Origin: a virus | Virus record (IMG/VR): IMGVR_UViG_3300013117_000172 | Coordinates: 1 to 38,634 of that record | Length of the DNA stretch: 38,634 bases | Strand: one strand, 5' to 3' | Shown: positions 1 to 7,138 of the stretch, in pieces | How positions within the stretch are numbered: the first letter of the stretch is position 1 | Layout of the letters: each line of letters begins with the position of its first letter | The notes under the pieces: model-generated | What the model was told of the DNA's origin: nothing | What the model saw: only the letters and a program-made list of their open reading frames with translations | Databases searched by the model: none | Translations under genes and position numbers: made by a program

Positions 1-12
1 TACAGTAGCCAT
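1..12 (-). CDS. 5' end of a leftward gene running off the window
   Basis: Only the first four codons are visible, reading M-A-T-V. A strong GGAGGTTA ribosome binding site lies 4-5 bases upstream of the ATG, and one of the 25-bp palindromes lies just before that. The gene follows the methyltransferase gene in the same direction. Function cannot be judged. Confidence 0.6.
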
Positions 13-27
13 AGCTAACCTCCATTA

Positions 28-52
28 AGATTGTTTAATTTTTTGACGAACT
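28..52. promoter_or_regulatory. 25-bp palindrome, site 1
   Basis: This is a member of the dispersed palindrome family with half-site AGWTYRTTYAAA. It begins at the stop codon of the methyltransferase gene and ends just before the ribosome binding site of the next leftward gene. The centre is A/T-only, and this copy has one of the weaker left arms. Confidence 0.75.
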
Positions 53-1362
53 TATTTCATCCCATGTACTTTCACAAGGAAACTATCCTTGTAACCTTTT
101 CCAAGTTCAAACCCAACTGGAGACATTCCAAGCTGGCTGGCAGCGATCAGACCGTTGCCTGAACCGAGGAATGGGATTAAGATTCTCGATCCTGGGAATG
201 CAAAGGTTTCATAAATGTCTGCCATTAACTCAATTGGGCGTTCAGTTGGATGAGTCTTTTGATTCGCAGGGACTGGTGAGTAATCAAATTGATTACTTCC
301 ACGTGCCTTGGCTATAGCAGGTCTCCCTTTCCAAGCATAAAAAAACATCTCGTAGGAATTAGGGAGATGCATTTCGGGACGCTTGGATTGCCCAGAGGGC
401 TTTGTCCAGATAGGACACATTCGAGTGGTTGAGAAACCTACTTCTTGAAGTGTCTTGTACATTACATTGAACCAAGGTTCAGGGGCAAACCAGAGGAGTA
501 ACCAACTATGTTCAGTCATAACTCGATAACATTCTGTGAGAACTTTAAAGATGAATTCTTCATAACTACCTTTATCAACCTCGTTGTAATCTTCTAGTGT
601 ATATTGAGACTCACCTTCTGTTTTCTTGGCTTCCTGCAGATTGATAGCATATGGAGGGTCTATCTCAACCAAGTGCATTATTCCATCAGGGATTTCCTTC
701 ACACCTTCAAAGAAATCTCTCAAGATGAAACACTTTGATAATTGATCAAGAGTTGCATCCGGCTTTGATTTTTCTAGTTCTTGTGCAATAGTTGCTTTGA
801 TTGCTGCTTCATCAATCTTGCTGAGAATCTTAGATGCATCTGACTGTGTTTTACAGCTTTCAAATAAATCAGGAAGTGCTTCACGTGCTTGAGCTCGTTT
901 AACTGCTTCAGTTACAGATGAGGGACTTTTGTGGCCGAGGAGTTCTGCCGTATCCCTCTGACCCCACCCATCTCCAGGGCCTGGTGCCTTGACGCCATGG
1001 ATAGATTGCTGCATCTCATGGATTTCCAAAGTTAACTTATCAAACTCCCAGTACTCCATATCTTTGCGATGAAAGTTCTCTGACTTCTCAATGATCTTCA
1101 TCTGCATTGGAGTCAGGTCTTCTTCATAGATGCGCACTGGGATTTCAGGTACATCATTCTTTCTTAGAATAGTAAGCCTTCGTTCACCAGCTAAGAGTAG
1201 ATAAGTTCCGTCTAAATTGTCTTTAACTGCAAGTGGTGAGATTAGACCACTTTCCTTTAGATTATCTTCAAATGTGTCAAGATTGCCCATTACTTCCCTG
1301 GCCCTATTACTGACTACGACTGCATCAGTAGGTATCATACCTACCTTTCCGACTTCAATCAT
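52..1362 (-). CDS. ParB-like domain fused to DNA methyltransferase
   Basis: The 436-residue protein seems to have two parts. Residues about 1-120 resemble the ParB/Srx N-terminal fold, with the LLLAGERRL stretch near residue 57 and SENFHRKDM near 94. The C-terminal part is an amino-methyltransferase: a DPPY catalytic motif near residue 238 and an FLGSGNG AdoMet-binding motif near residue 400. DPPY before the FxGxG motif is the beta-class order, as in CcrM-like N6-adenine enzymes. The start is supported by GGGAGG 9 bases upstream. It probably methylates phage DNA, to evade restriction or to mark DNA; the ParB part may guide DNA recognition. The target sequence is unknown. ParB-methyltransferase fusions are known in phages, so the fold calls are firm while the role is inferred. 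Confidence 0.88.
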   Translation of the reverse strand: MIEVGKVGMIPTDAVVVSNRAREVMGNLDTFEDNLKESGLISPLAVKDNLDGTYLLLAGERRLTILRKNDVPEIPVRIYEEDLTPMQMKIIEKSENFHRKDMEYWEFDKLTLEIHEMQQSIHGVKAPGPGDGWGQRDTAELLGHKSPSSVTEAVKRAQAREALPDLFESCKTQSDASKILSKIDEAAIKATIAQELEKSKPDATLDQLSKCFILRDFFEGVKEIPDGIMHLVEIDPPYAINLQEAKKTEGESQYTLEDYNEVDKGSYEEFIFKVLTECYRVMTEHSWLLLWFAPEPWFNVMYKTLQEVGFSTTRMCPIWTKPSGQSKRPEMHLPNSYEMFFYAWKGRPAIAKARGSNQFDYSPVPANQKTHPTERPIELMADIYETFAFPGSRILIPFLGSGNGLIAASQLGMSPVGFELGKGYKDSFLVKVHGMK

Positions 1363-1365
1363 TTG

Positions 1366-1569
1366 TTATCCTCCCTGTAATATTTTGAGTAGTTCAGCTG
1401 CTTGATCTGCATTAACTTGCGGTGCTACTTTCTTCTTTTTAGTCGTAGTCTTTTTGGATTTCTTAACAGGTATGCGTCTGGAAAGGCGGATTTGTCTTAA
1501 GTGTTCTATTGCCTCATCACGAGTCATTTCACTGATTGATTTGTAATTCAAGTCGTCAAGGTCTGTCAT
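1366..1569 (-). CDS. small lysine-rich hypothetical protein
   Basis: A 67-residue protein with an acidic N-terminal half (MTDLDDLNYKSISEM) and a very basic middle that holds runs of lysine and threonine (residues about 36-47). A short helix-forming end (AAELLKILQGG) follows. The basic tract suggests nucleic-acid contact, but no family is recognised. Its ATG overlaps the stop of the upstream gene as TAATG, and GGGAGA lies upstream, so it is translationally coupled in the leftward operon. It lies directly upstream of the methyltransferase, with 3 bases between them. Confidence 0.65.
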   Translation of the reverse strand: MTDLDDLNYKSISEMTRDEAIEHLRQIRLSRRIPVKKSKKTTTKKKKVAPQVNADQAAELLKILQGG

Positions 1570-1814
1570 TATCTTTCTCCCACCTCCTCTGCTCTTTTCA
1601 TTAAAGGAATTACATCCCTAGGCTTTGACTTCCCACTCATCATTATACCTATTGCAATCCCTCCGTAGTCCTCTATTAGGTCTAAGATATCGTCTAAGAC
1701 CTTGCCAAAGATTGCCTTACGCAATCCGTAAGTGTCAAGAAGTTTATCCGCACGCTGCTTTTGTTCCTCGGTAATCTCAAATGAAAAGCGTGGTCTGTAG
1801 TCTTCATCGGTCAT
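1569..1814 (-). CDS. hypothetical protein, possibly ribbon-helix-helix
   Basis: An 81-residue protein. The segment FSFEITEEQKQRADKLLDTY followed by a long amphipathic helix (FGKVLDDILDLIEDYG) resembles a short beta strand plus two helices, the layout of Arc/CopG-type DNA-binding proteins, but I cannot confirm the family. The start overlaps the end of the dCMP deaminase gene by 11 bases and has AGGAG 8 bases upstream. If it is DNA-binding it is one of few regulator candidates in the window. Confidence 0.6.
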   Translation of the reverse strand: MTDEDYRPRFSFEITEEQKQRADKLLDTYGLRKAIFGKVLDDILDLIEDYGGIAIGIMMSGKSKPRDVIPLMKRAEEVGER

Positions 1815-2445
1815 AGCTGAAACTCCTTATTATAATGTTAGAGTTATCAATTAGGAATTGTGTATGCTTGTCGTAAACAGTTGCTTTGTTAACTACTATC
1901 TCTTTAATCCCTGCGTTGATTAAAGTCCCGAAACACTTTTGGCAGGGAATGATACTGTTCATGTAGAGTGTAGAATTGATAACACTGACGCCTAGTCGTG
2001 CAGCATTTGAGACACAATTCTCTTCGGCATGTTGAGCAGGACAGAGTTCCATGTGAGTTCCGCTTTTGAAACCTAATAAATGTCTTGGGCATTTAGAAAT
2101 CCAGGAATCTGCCGGTATTCGGAGGTTGTATTTCTCTAACGCTTCAATCAAAGGTTTGTCAGTTCTCTTATCACAGTGAGGTATTCCTCTTGGAGGGCCA
2201 TTATAGCCAGTTGAGACTATTGACCTGTCTCTGACTAAAATAGCTCCGATTTGGCGAGAGAAGCAAGGAGACTTGGAAGCGACTACATTGCAGATAGTGT
2301 GAAAGTAAGAGTCCCATCGTGGATTCTCTTCTTGGCCAGGTGAGTTAACATAAGACACCTTACTCCCACATTCTAGACAGTGCCCTGACTTATTAACAGG
2401 GATTAGATTCCCTGGCTTTATTTTACAGTATTCACAAGTCATCAT
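1804..2445 (-). CDS. deoxycytidylate (dCMP) deaminase with N-terminal zinc ribbon
   Basis: A 213-residue protein of the cytidine/deoxycytidylate deaminase superfamily. It has the HAEEN motif (zinc His and catalytic Glu) near residue 138 and PCQKC (two zinc cysteines) near residue 167. The typical SRQIGAILVRD and STGYNGPPRG substrate-site segments come before. It converts dCMP to dUMP, feeding thymidylate synthesis during phage replication. An unusual N-terminal extension carries CEYC and CLEC pairs, which looks like a separate zinc ribbon. The start overlaps the preceding stop as ATGA, with GGAGA upstream. No thymidylate synthase is seen in the window. Confidence 0.92.
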   Translation of the reverse strand: MMTCEYCKIKPGNLIPVNKSGHCLECGSKVSYVNSPGQEENPRWDSYFHTICNVVASKSPCFSRQIGAILVRDRSIVSTGYNGPPRGIPHCDKRTDKPLIEALEKYNLRIPADSWISKCPRHLLGFKSGTHMELCPAQHAEENCVSNAARLGVSVINSTLYMNSIIPCQKCFGTLINAGIKEIVVNKATVYDKHTQFLIDNSNIIIRSFSYDR

Positions 2446-2753
2446 TGAATCTCCATATCCCTCAACAAAGCATCGAGGAGGATAGTGTAATTGCGGAGGT
2501 CGGTGAGTTTCTCATTCCATTTTCTAAGTGGATACATAAAAGGATTCTTCACCATATCTGCGATTGAAGTGATGTGTTTAGTAGCCATGCCCATCAGTGC
2601 CTCAGTAGGTGTGATGCTCTGGGTGACAGCAGCTCGGTAAAATTGACCAAGCCTATCTTGGTTTTGAGTGTATTCGATTCCCTTTTTGTTAAGAAGTCTT
2701 TTACTCCTGAGGATTGATTTTTCAACTTCGATGTCGAAATCTTTTTGATTCAT
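2442..2753 (-). CDS. phage protein resembling nucleotide-modification domain 1 (DUF1599-like)
   Basis: A 103-residue, mostly helical protein. The pattern KKGIEYTQNQDRL, then a GMATKHITSIADM segment, then W-N-E-K-L-T-D-L-R-N-Y at the end resembles the small phage proteins grouped with DUF1599 / nucleotide-modification-associated domains and MazG-like folds. The assignment is from memory of the pattern only. It starts a transcription segment: a 25-bp palindrome sits immediately upstream of its AAGGAG ribosome binding site, and a hairpin terminator lies before that. It overlaps the dCMP deaminase start by 4 bases, which fits a nucleotide-metabolism role. Confidence 0.7.
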   Translation of the reverse strand: MNQKDFDIEVEKSILRSKRLLNKKGIEYTQNQDRLGQFYRAAVTQSITPTEALMGMATKHITSIADMVKNPFMYPLRKWNEKLTDLRNYTILLDALLRDMEIQ

Positions 2754-2770
2754 GATAGTTCTCCTTCTTT

Positions 2771-2795
2771 AGATTGTTTAAATTTTGAACAAACT
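2771..2795. promoter_or_regulatory. 25-bp palindrome, site 2
   Basis: This is a good copy with both arms intact around an AAATTT-type centre. It lies between the hairpin at 2801-2832 and the ribosome binding site of the leftward gene that starts at 2753, leaving no obvious space for a separate promoter. Confidence 0.85.
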
Positions 2796-2800
2796 ATAAT

Positions 2801-2832
2801 AGCGCCTGCAGGAGTAAGTTCCCACAGGCGCT
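2801..2832 (-). terminator. hairpin terminator after the outer-membrane protein gene
   Basis: AGCGCCTG (2801-2808) pairs perfectly with CAGGCGCT (2825-2832) around a 16-base loop. It lies 6 bases past the leftward outer-membrane protein gene. Reading leftward it is followed by ATTATAGTTTGTT, so the U-tract is imperfect and termination may be partial. Confidence 0.65.
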
Positions 2833-2837
2833 TGGTG

Positions 2838-3359
2838 TTAGAAGTGAATCTTGAGATTACTAATTGCCGAGATATACTGTATGTCGTTGAACTTATCACT
2901 GAATCCTTCAGTGTAATTACATCCAAGTGACATACTTAATCTCTGGCCGAGTAGAATGTCTACTCCGGCTCCGCTTCTCCACGCTTCACTTGCGCCTGTA
3001 ATATCGCCAGAGGTTTCAATACGGCCAATAGCGCCGAGTAAGTAAGGTTGAATGCTGCCCTTTGGAATATGTATTTTAAGAGAAGCAAAAGCCCCACCGA
3101 CTTCCGCATTAGTCTTTGACATTTGAATCTCATGGAATTTCTCAACACTTATTTCTCCGTCGAGCCAGGGCGTGATCTCTGCCCCAGCGACTGCACCGAA
3201 AACAGACCTTTCCTGCGGATCTGTCCCATGCCACTTAATGTTATCACCCCAGACTAGTCCGTAACTTGCACCGATGTAAAGATCACGATCAGCGGTGAAG
3301 CCGAGTGCAGGTACAAGCATTGCTATGACTAGAGTCATTGTCAAGAACATTTTTTTCAT
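2838..3359 (-). CDS. outer-membrane beta-barrel protein with signal peptide
   Basis: A 173-residue protein. Residues 1-22 are a classic Sec signal peptide (basic MKK, hydrophobic core, likely cleavage after GFTA). The mature part alternates hydrophobic and polar residues in strands such as DLYIGASYGLVWG, FASLKIHIP and SMSLGCNY, and ends in phenylalanine (SNLKIHF), the usual C-terminal signal for outer-membrane insertion. It resembles small OmpA-transmembrane/OmpW-like eight-stranded barrels. It has its own AGGAGG start site and is followed by a hairpin. A phage-encoded porin-like protein may alter the infected cell surface, for example to exclude other phages (compare lambda Lom), but this role is inferred. 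Confidence 0.82.
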   Translation of the reverse strand: MKKMFLTMTLVIAMLVPALGFTADRDLYIGASYGLVWGDNIKWHGTDPQERSVFGAVAGAEITPWLDGEISVEKFHEIQMSKTNAEVGGAFASLKIHIPKGSIQPYLLGAIGRIETSGDITGASEAWRSGAGVDILLGQRLSMSLGCNYTEGFSDKFNDIQYISAISNLKIHF

Positions 3360-3402
3360 ACTGATTCCTCCTGTGTTAAAGGTTAGTTGTTAATAGCTGA
3401 TA

Positions 3403-3822
3403 CTATTTACCAGCTACATACTTGGAGACTGAGTTCTTGTCTCCGTATTCATCATCTTTTTTGACTCCGAGAATGACCCAGCCTTCGAGGCCAATGAGGT
3501 CGGTTTCCCAATCGAAGGGCCGTGAGTAGTCAATGCCAAAAGCAGTGGCAAATTTCTGGAATTTATGCAGGCCACGCTGAACTTGTTTCGGATCAATCTT
3601 GTCACGGTCAGCGAGGTCCCAGAAGAAATCGTTGAACTCAACTACCATTGGATCATCAGGGACATCAAAGGTAGGCTGATACCACTTGGCGTTGTTCTTG
3701 TCACTCACACCACTTCTCACCGCTATGATTCTGGCTTTTACTTCTGAGCCTCTGGCAAGAATCTTTGGCTCAGGAGCGTCACTAATTTCTTGTTCCAAAT
3801 CTGAATAATCAGTCAGGGACAT
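3403..3822 (-). CDS. DUF669-like protein of the recombination module
   Basis: A 139-residue acidic protein (MSLTDYSDLEQEI start). A central beta-rich part includes SEVKARIIAVRSG, KWYQPTFDVPDD and GLEGWVILGVKKDDEYGDKNSV, a layout I associate with phage DUF669 proteins, which often lie beside Sak4-like ATPases and are suspected single-strand DNA binders. The C-terminal GWVILGVKKDDEYGDKNSVSKY resembles the OB-fold-like end of that family. AAAGGAG precedes the start. The ATPase gene would be its usual neighbour, but the nucleotidyltransferase-like gene at 3880-4554 separates them here. Confidence 0.62.
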   Translation of the reverse strand: MSLTDYSDLEQEISDAPEPKILARGSEVKARIIAVRSGVSDKNNAKWYQPTFDVPDDPMVVEFNDFFWDLADRDKIDPKQVQRGLHKFQKFATAFGIDYSRPFDWETDLIGLEGWVILGVKKDDEYGDKNSVSKYVAGK

Positions 3823-3879
3823 CTTAAAATCTCCTTTAAGTTAAAGTGTTAATATTAAGTTTTCCTTATTGATCTCTGT

Positions 3880-4554
3880 TCACCTCCTTTCATTAGTTAA
3901 TTCCTTCTTTGCATCTTCATCCTTCATTAACCTATTAAGACTTAACATGTGATCTATGTCACGTGTCCAGTCAGATATAAATATGAAGTTTTCATCTTCG
4001 ATACGATCTTGAGGTTCATCCAAAGATAGTGAAGGCATCTTTCCGAACCTATGTATCCATCTTAAATCACGTAGTTTTCCCTTATTTCGTATGCCTATTT
4101 TATTAGCAGTTGCTTCTACTGTCTTGAGAAAAGATCTGTGAAAACACGAAGCGAATATTTCATAGTTATTGCCAAAGAAAGTTACTTCATCATCTTTTTC
4201 CGAGAATATTACATTGAGAGAATCCTCTGAAAATACTGTGTCACCTAATAAAATAATGATGAAGGTGCTGCAGTAGATTAGTTTCTCCGATTTGATAATA
4301 GTATGCATTGGGCTGAGTGTTTCGCCTACTATTAATGTATTCTTTTGATTCAGTTCCTTTGCCACTTCCTCAGACTGCACTGATATGAAAGGTTTTATGT
4401 TTAGATTGTTAAGTTGATTGATAGTTCTGTCAATTAATCTCATCCCATAGATATCAACAAACTGTTTAATTTTTGGTAGATGAAGCCTATCATAGTGTTC
4501 ATTAAATCTTTGCCATCTACTTGAACTACCTGCCATTAATATGAATGTAGTCAT
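3880..4554 (-). CDS. nucleotidyltransferase-like (GT-A fold) protein
   Basis: A 224-residue protein. It opens with FILMAGSSSRWQRF, which matches the glycine/serine nucleotide-binding loop of sugar-phosphate nucleotidyltransferases and MobA-like enzymes (usually LAGGxGxR). It continues with PKIKQFVDIYGMRLIDRTI (compare PKPLxxxxGxPLI) and IIILLGDTVFS, a candidate metal-binding Asp near residue 104. It may activate a sugar or similar group with NTP; the substrate cannot be told. It is visibly richer in A/T than its neighbours and splits the DUF669-like and ATPase genes, so it may be a later insertion. No ribosome binding site lies close to the ATG: the 25-bp palindrome abuts the start codon, and the nearest AGGAG is about 33 bases upstream. 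Confidence 0.68.
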   Translation of the reverse strand: MTTFILMAGSSSRWQRFNEHYDRLHLPKIKQFVDIYGMRLIDRTINQLNNLNIKPFISVQSEEVAKELNQKNTLIVGETLSPMHTIIKSEKLIYCSTFIIILLGDTVFSEDSLNVIFSEKDDEVTFFGNNYEIFASCFHRSFLKTVEATANKIGIRNKGKLRDLRWIHRFGKMPSLSLDEPQDRIEDENFIFISDWTRDIDHMLSLNRLMKDEDAKKELTNERR

Positions 4555-4579
4555 AGTTCGTCCAAATTTTGAATAATCT
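4555..4579. promoter_or_regulatory. 25-bp palindrome, site 3
   Basis: This copy touches the ATG of the leftward nucleotidyltransferase-like gene and overlaps the stop region of the ATPase gene. It is the only copy with no ribosome binding site between it and the start codon. If it formed a hairpin in mRNA it would bring the distant AGGAG near the start. Confidence 0.8.
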
Positions 4580-5420
4580 AATCGACTCCTAACTTAGGTT
4601 TATCTTCCCAATCTAAGCCTATTTTCTTCAGCAGTTCTTTAATGTTAGGGTTCTCAGTCGCTTCTAGTAATCCATTAGCTTTCAGTCGAGACCTTGCAAT
4701 GTATTTGCCGAGTGAATCAATTAGCATTTCACGCTTTGGTGTAGATCCACGTCCGTCTTTTCCAGTAAGTACATAAATCTCATCGAATAAAAGTGGGATG
4801 GTGACTACCGCTTGGCCAGTAGTGTAGAAACGATACTTGATATCTTCAGTCTTTATTCCGGTAGAAGTGTCAATGCGGAGGAGTTCTTTTATCTCTCGTA
4901 AGTGGCCAGTTAGAATGAAATCACAAGGGAGGCGCATCAGTTTTCTGATATAGTTTTGCATGTAGACTTTCTGTGGCATGTAGTCACGACGATGCATTGG
5001 AGCAGTGCCCTCACGCTGTTGACTCTTAAGTTGATAATTCATCACAGCGTCGCCAAAGGTGGTGGCGCTATCAATGCAATAAGTTCCAAACTTTTCAAAA
5101 TAACCTATTTGAAGTCGGATGTCGATAGTCTTCATCCAATCAGCAAATACGTTAGGGTTGAATGGATCTTCGCTTTCCCACTGAGTGTCAACTACCACTT
5201 GCCCGTTAGGGTTCTTTTCACTTCTTATTAAGTCACGTAAGCACTTTGTTCCTCCAGGATCGAAGGAATCAACATGGAGAGGCATCCTTGCGGAGCGCAG
5301 GAGGTATGTCTTTCCACTGTTTGTTTCTCCAGTTACTAGTGCAGAGAAACGTTTTTGTAAGTGGTCTCCATTATAGTACTTTGTTACCTTTTCAAGTTCC
5401 TTTTTGTAATCATAAGGCAT
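4578..5420 (-). CDS. RecA-fold AAA ATPase (Sak4-like single-strand annealing partner)
   Basis: A 280-residue ATP-binding protein. Walker A is GETNSGKT at residues 31-38, and a Walker B-like strand with an acidic end (YCIDSATTF) lies near residues 112-120. FILTGHLRE near 168 could be the sensor region. This matches the phage AAA_24/Sak4 group, RecA-like cores that act with a single-strand binding protein in homologous recombination. The nearby DUF669-like and PD-(D/E)XK nuclease genes complete a recombination module. The start has AGGAG 8 bases upstream, inside the previous gene's tail. Confidence 0.85.
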   Translation of the reverse strand: MPYDYKKELEKVTKYYNGDHLQKRFSALVTGETNSGKTYLLRSARMPLHVDSFDPGGTKCLRDLIRSEKNPNGQVVVDTQWESEDPFNPNVFADWMKTIDIRLQIGYFEKFGTYCIDSATTFGDAVMNYQLKSQQREGTAPMHRRDYMPQKVYMQNYIRKLMRLPCDFILTGHLREIKELLRIDTSTGIKTEDIKYRFYTTGQAVVTIPLLFDEIYVLTGKDGRGSTPKREMLIDSLGKYIARSRLKANGLLEATENPNIKELLKKIGLDWEDKPKLGVD

Positions 5421-5618
5421 TTAACATCTCCTATCTAGCCATTCAGCTATGTCTTTTCTTACGCTATCTATGTCACTGATGTAGAGATCTATTATGAGAG
5501 TTTGAAACATAGATCTGTGTTCAAATCTTCCAAAGTCAGATAATAAATCTTTTATTAATCCTTTTAGAAGTTCGTCTGTTAGAGTTATCCTTACTCTTTT
5601 TTTCCAGGGTATTTTCAT
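5421..5618 (-). CDS. small hypothetical protein
   Basis: A 65-residue basic protein, mostly helical, with KRVRITLTDELLKGLIKDLL near the start. A strand followed by helices (VRITLTDELLKGL) hints at a ribbon-helix-helix DNA-binding fold, but no family is recognised. Its ATG overlaps the TSCPD gene stop (ATGA) and AGGAGG lies within that gene's last codons, so the two are translationally coupled. Confidence 0.6.
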   Translation of the reverse strand: MKIPWKKRVRITLTDELLKGLIKDLLSDFGRFEHRSMFQTLIIDLYISDIDSVRKDIAEWLDRRC

Positions 5619-5947
5619 TCTAAGTACCTCCTTTTTAAAATTTTCCCTACCGCATCAGGGATTGATTTAATAACTGTATCATTCCAAGGGGTAGGTTTAT
5701 CTCCACTGATGTTGATTAGTTGATCGACGATATCTTTGACTGAGATCTCATGACGCAAAGCGAGTGAAATCATTCTCCCTGTAACCTCTGCCTTGGCCAT
5801 AGTTGAAGCACCACTTTTTCCAATAGTGCAGAAGACTTCAAATGGTTCTCCGGTTTCGTCTTCACTGATAGTTATGTAAAGTGAACCGTGACCCGTTTGG
5901 ACTTTAGTTGTTTTTGAGTTAAGAGTTTCAGGTCTTTGTTTTTTCAC
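5615..5947 (-). CDS. stand-alone TSCPD-domain protein
   Basis: A 110-residue protein matching the TSCPD domain, which is normally the C-terminal tail of adenosylcobalamin-dependent ribonucleotide reductase (NrdJ) and also occurs alone. Diagnostic stretches are GSLYITISEDETGEPFEVF, TIGKSGASTMAKAEVTGRMISLALR and the SIPDAVGKIL end. The usual paired cysteines of the full domain are mostly absent; one cysteine remains near residue 41. Stand-alone copies are thought to assist or regulate the reductase, so it may help raise dNTP supply. No reductase is in the window. The start is GTG, with only a weak GGAAAA upstream. Confidence 0.8.
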   Translation of the reverse strand: MKKQRPETLNSKTTKVQTGHGSLYITISEDETGEPFEVFCTIGKSGASTMAKAEVTGRMISLALRHEISVKDIVDQLINISGDKPTPWNDTVIKSIPDAVGKILKRRYLE

Positions 5948-5948
5948 T

Positions 5949-6950
5949 TTAGTTTTTCCATTCTAAATCCTTTTTAACTCTAGTATCCATTGCCGAAGGA
6001 TCCCAAAACTCTACCTTGAATCCAAGCGGAGGTTCATAACATCTTTGTAATGGATTAGCCCATGATAGACAATAGTCGTGGAACTCACATCCTCGATAAG
6101 AAGTACATGATTTAGGATTCATTGGGAAGGCTGTCATCACTGCATCACCTTCATTGCAGTGGAATAGTCTATCCATTTCCATCTCGATTAAGTCTAAGTG
6201 ATTCAAGACATTCCATAGCCAGACATTCATTTGGTCAGGAGTTTTGAATGCAGGGATGCGTTTAAAAGATGCATGATAACCCGCTGGACGAGCGTTGGAG
6301 CCACGGCTAAGATAAGCAAATCCTACGCCACAGAACTCGACTCCAAGAACTTGTTCAATAGGAAACATACAATAAAGGCAGTGTGTGTAAGTCCCGTTTT
6401 GAATACCTAAATGAAATTCCTCTCCCCACCGATCATAGTTTAACCACTTCTCGCTTGTAGTCTTATGATCCCAAGAGAAGATTCTATCGCTTTCAAAATT
6501 ATGCATGATAGAGTCCATTCGGTAGTAGAGAAATCTCTTGTCGTCAACAGGTACAGTGCCAGAGATTTCAGTCATCTTTTCACCGTTGAGAATGACAACT
6601 TCATTTTCCACTAAGTCACTCTGTCTCTCTTCACGGAACTTCATCAATGCTCTGAGGACAGCAGTTGAAGTTTTTGGTTTATAGATTGCCTCATCTTCTT
6701 GAGAAAACACCTTTCGATAATGGCTTATGAAAGTGTCAAAGGCACCTTCTACATCATCATAACCGTGGATGAGTTGATGTTCCCTGGCTCGATGCCAACA
6801 CTCACCGAAGTAAAGATCATGGTTAGGGTAATCAGCTCTCCATCCGAGGAGGTGAGAGAAGAAGTACTTGCGTGGGCAAGCGAGCCAATCGTCAAGTTTT
6901 GAGGAATCTTTTATTTCCCAGGTTGGATGTTCCTTTAATGGGAAGGTCAT
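5949..6950 (-). CDS. PD-(D/E)XK nuclease with cysteine cluster (RecB/Cas4-like)
   Basis: A 333-residue nuclease. In order it shows C25 in LACPRKYFF, a GECWHRAREH motif near residue 50, an Asp in YRMDSI near 147, the catalytic DHKTTS near 163 and a QxxxY motif (QNGTY) near 184. A C-terminal cysteine group lies at about residues 282, 288, 294 and 304. C25 plus three of the C-terminal cysteines is the layout of the 4Fe-4S cluster in Cas4/AddB nucleases. It probably resects phage DNA ends for the recombination module. The start ATG overlaps the TGA of the 49-residue zinc protein gene by 4 bases. Confidence 0.88.
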   Translation of the reverse strand: MTFPLKEHPTWEIKDSSKLDDWLACPRKYFFSHLLGWRADYPNHDLYFGECWHRAREHQLIHGYDDVEGAFDTFISHYRKVFSQEDEAIYKPKTSTAVLRALMKFREERQSDLVENEVVILNGEKMTEISGTVPVDDKRFLYYRMDSIMHNFESDRIFSWDHKTTSEKWLNYDRWGEEFHLGIQNGTYTHCLYCMFPIEQVLGVEFCGVGFAYLSRGSNARPAGYHASFKRIPAFKTPDQMNVWLWNVLNHLDLIEMEMDRLFHCNEGDAVMTAFPMNPKSCTSYRGCEFHDYCLSWANPLQRCYEPPLGFKVEFWDPSAMDTRVKKDLEWKN

Positions 6951-7096
6951 GGCTTTTCTCTCTTTACTGAGCCATCTTTATTATATTTAGTTGGATAGTA
7001 ATCGCTGTTAGCTGGTCTTTCTTTATTACATCCAATACATTCTTCATAGCTTATCCATCCCTTAGTGACACCACACTCTTTACATGCTTTATCCAT
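6947..7096 (-). CDS. 49-residue zinc-ribbon protein
   Basis: A small gene that reads MDKACKECGVTKGWISYEE and continues with a second CIGC pair at residues 20-23. The CxxC-x11-CxxC spacing suggests one bound zinc ion; the tail is basic. AAGGAG lies 9 bases before the ATG and one 25-bp palindrome lies just upstream. Its stop overlaps the nuclease start (ATGA), so it probably couples translation of the nuclease. Function unknown; a DNA-binding or nuclease accessory role is possible. Confidence 0.78.
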   Translation of the reverse strand: MDKACKECGVTKGWISYEECIGCNKERPANSDYYPTKYNKDGSVKREKP

Positions 7097-7113
7097 TGTC
7101 TTCTTCTCCTTAT

Positions 7114-7138
7114 AGTTTGTTCATAATTTGAATGATCT
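7114..7138. promoter_or_regulatory. 25-bp palindrome, site 4
   Basis: It lies between the stop of the 60-residue gene and the ribosome binding site of the 49-residue zinc protein gene, both leftward. Several arm positions form C-A or A-C mismatches in the sense RNA, so RNA pairing is poor although the DNA half-sites still match the family. Confidence 0.82.

Noticed and set aside
3823-3879. Orphan AAAGGAGGTGA near 3880
   Set aside because: It is a strong ribosome-binding sequence at the end of the nucleotidyltransferase-like gene, but only five codons follow any start. I see no gene and treat it as part of the preceding coding end.
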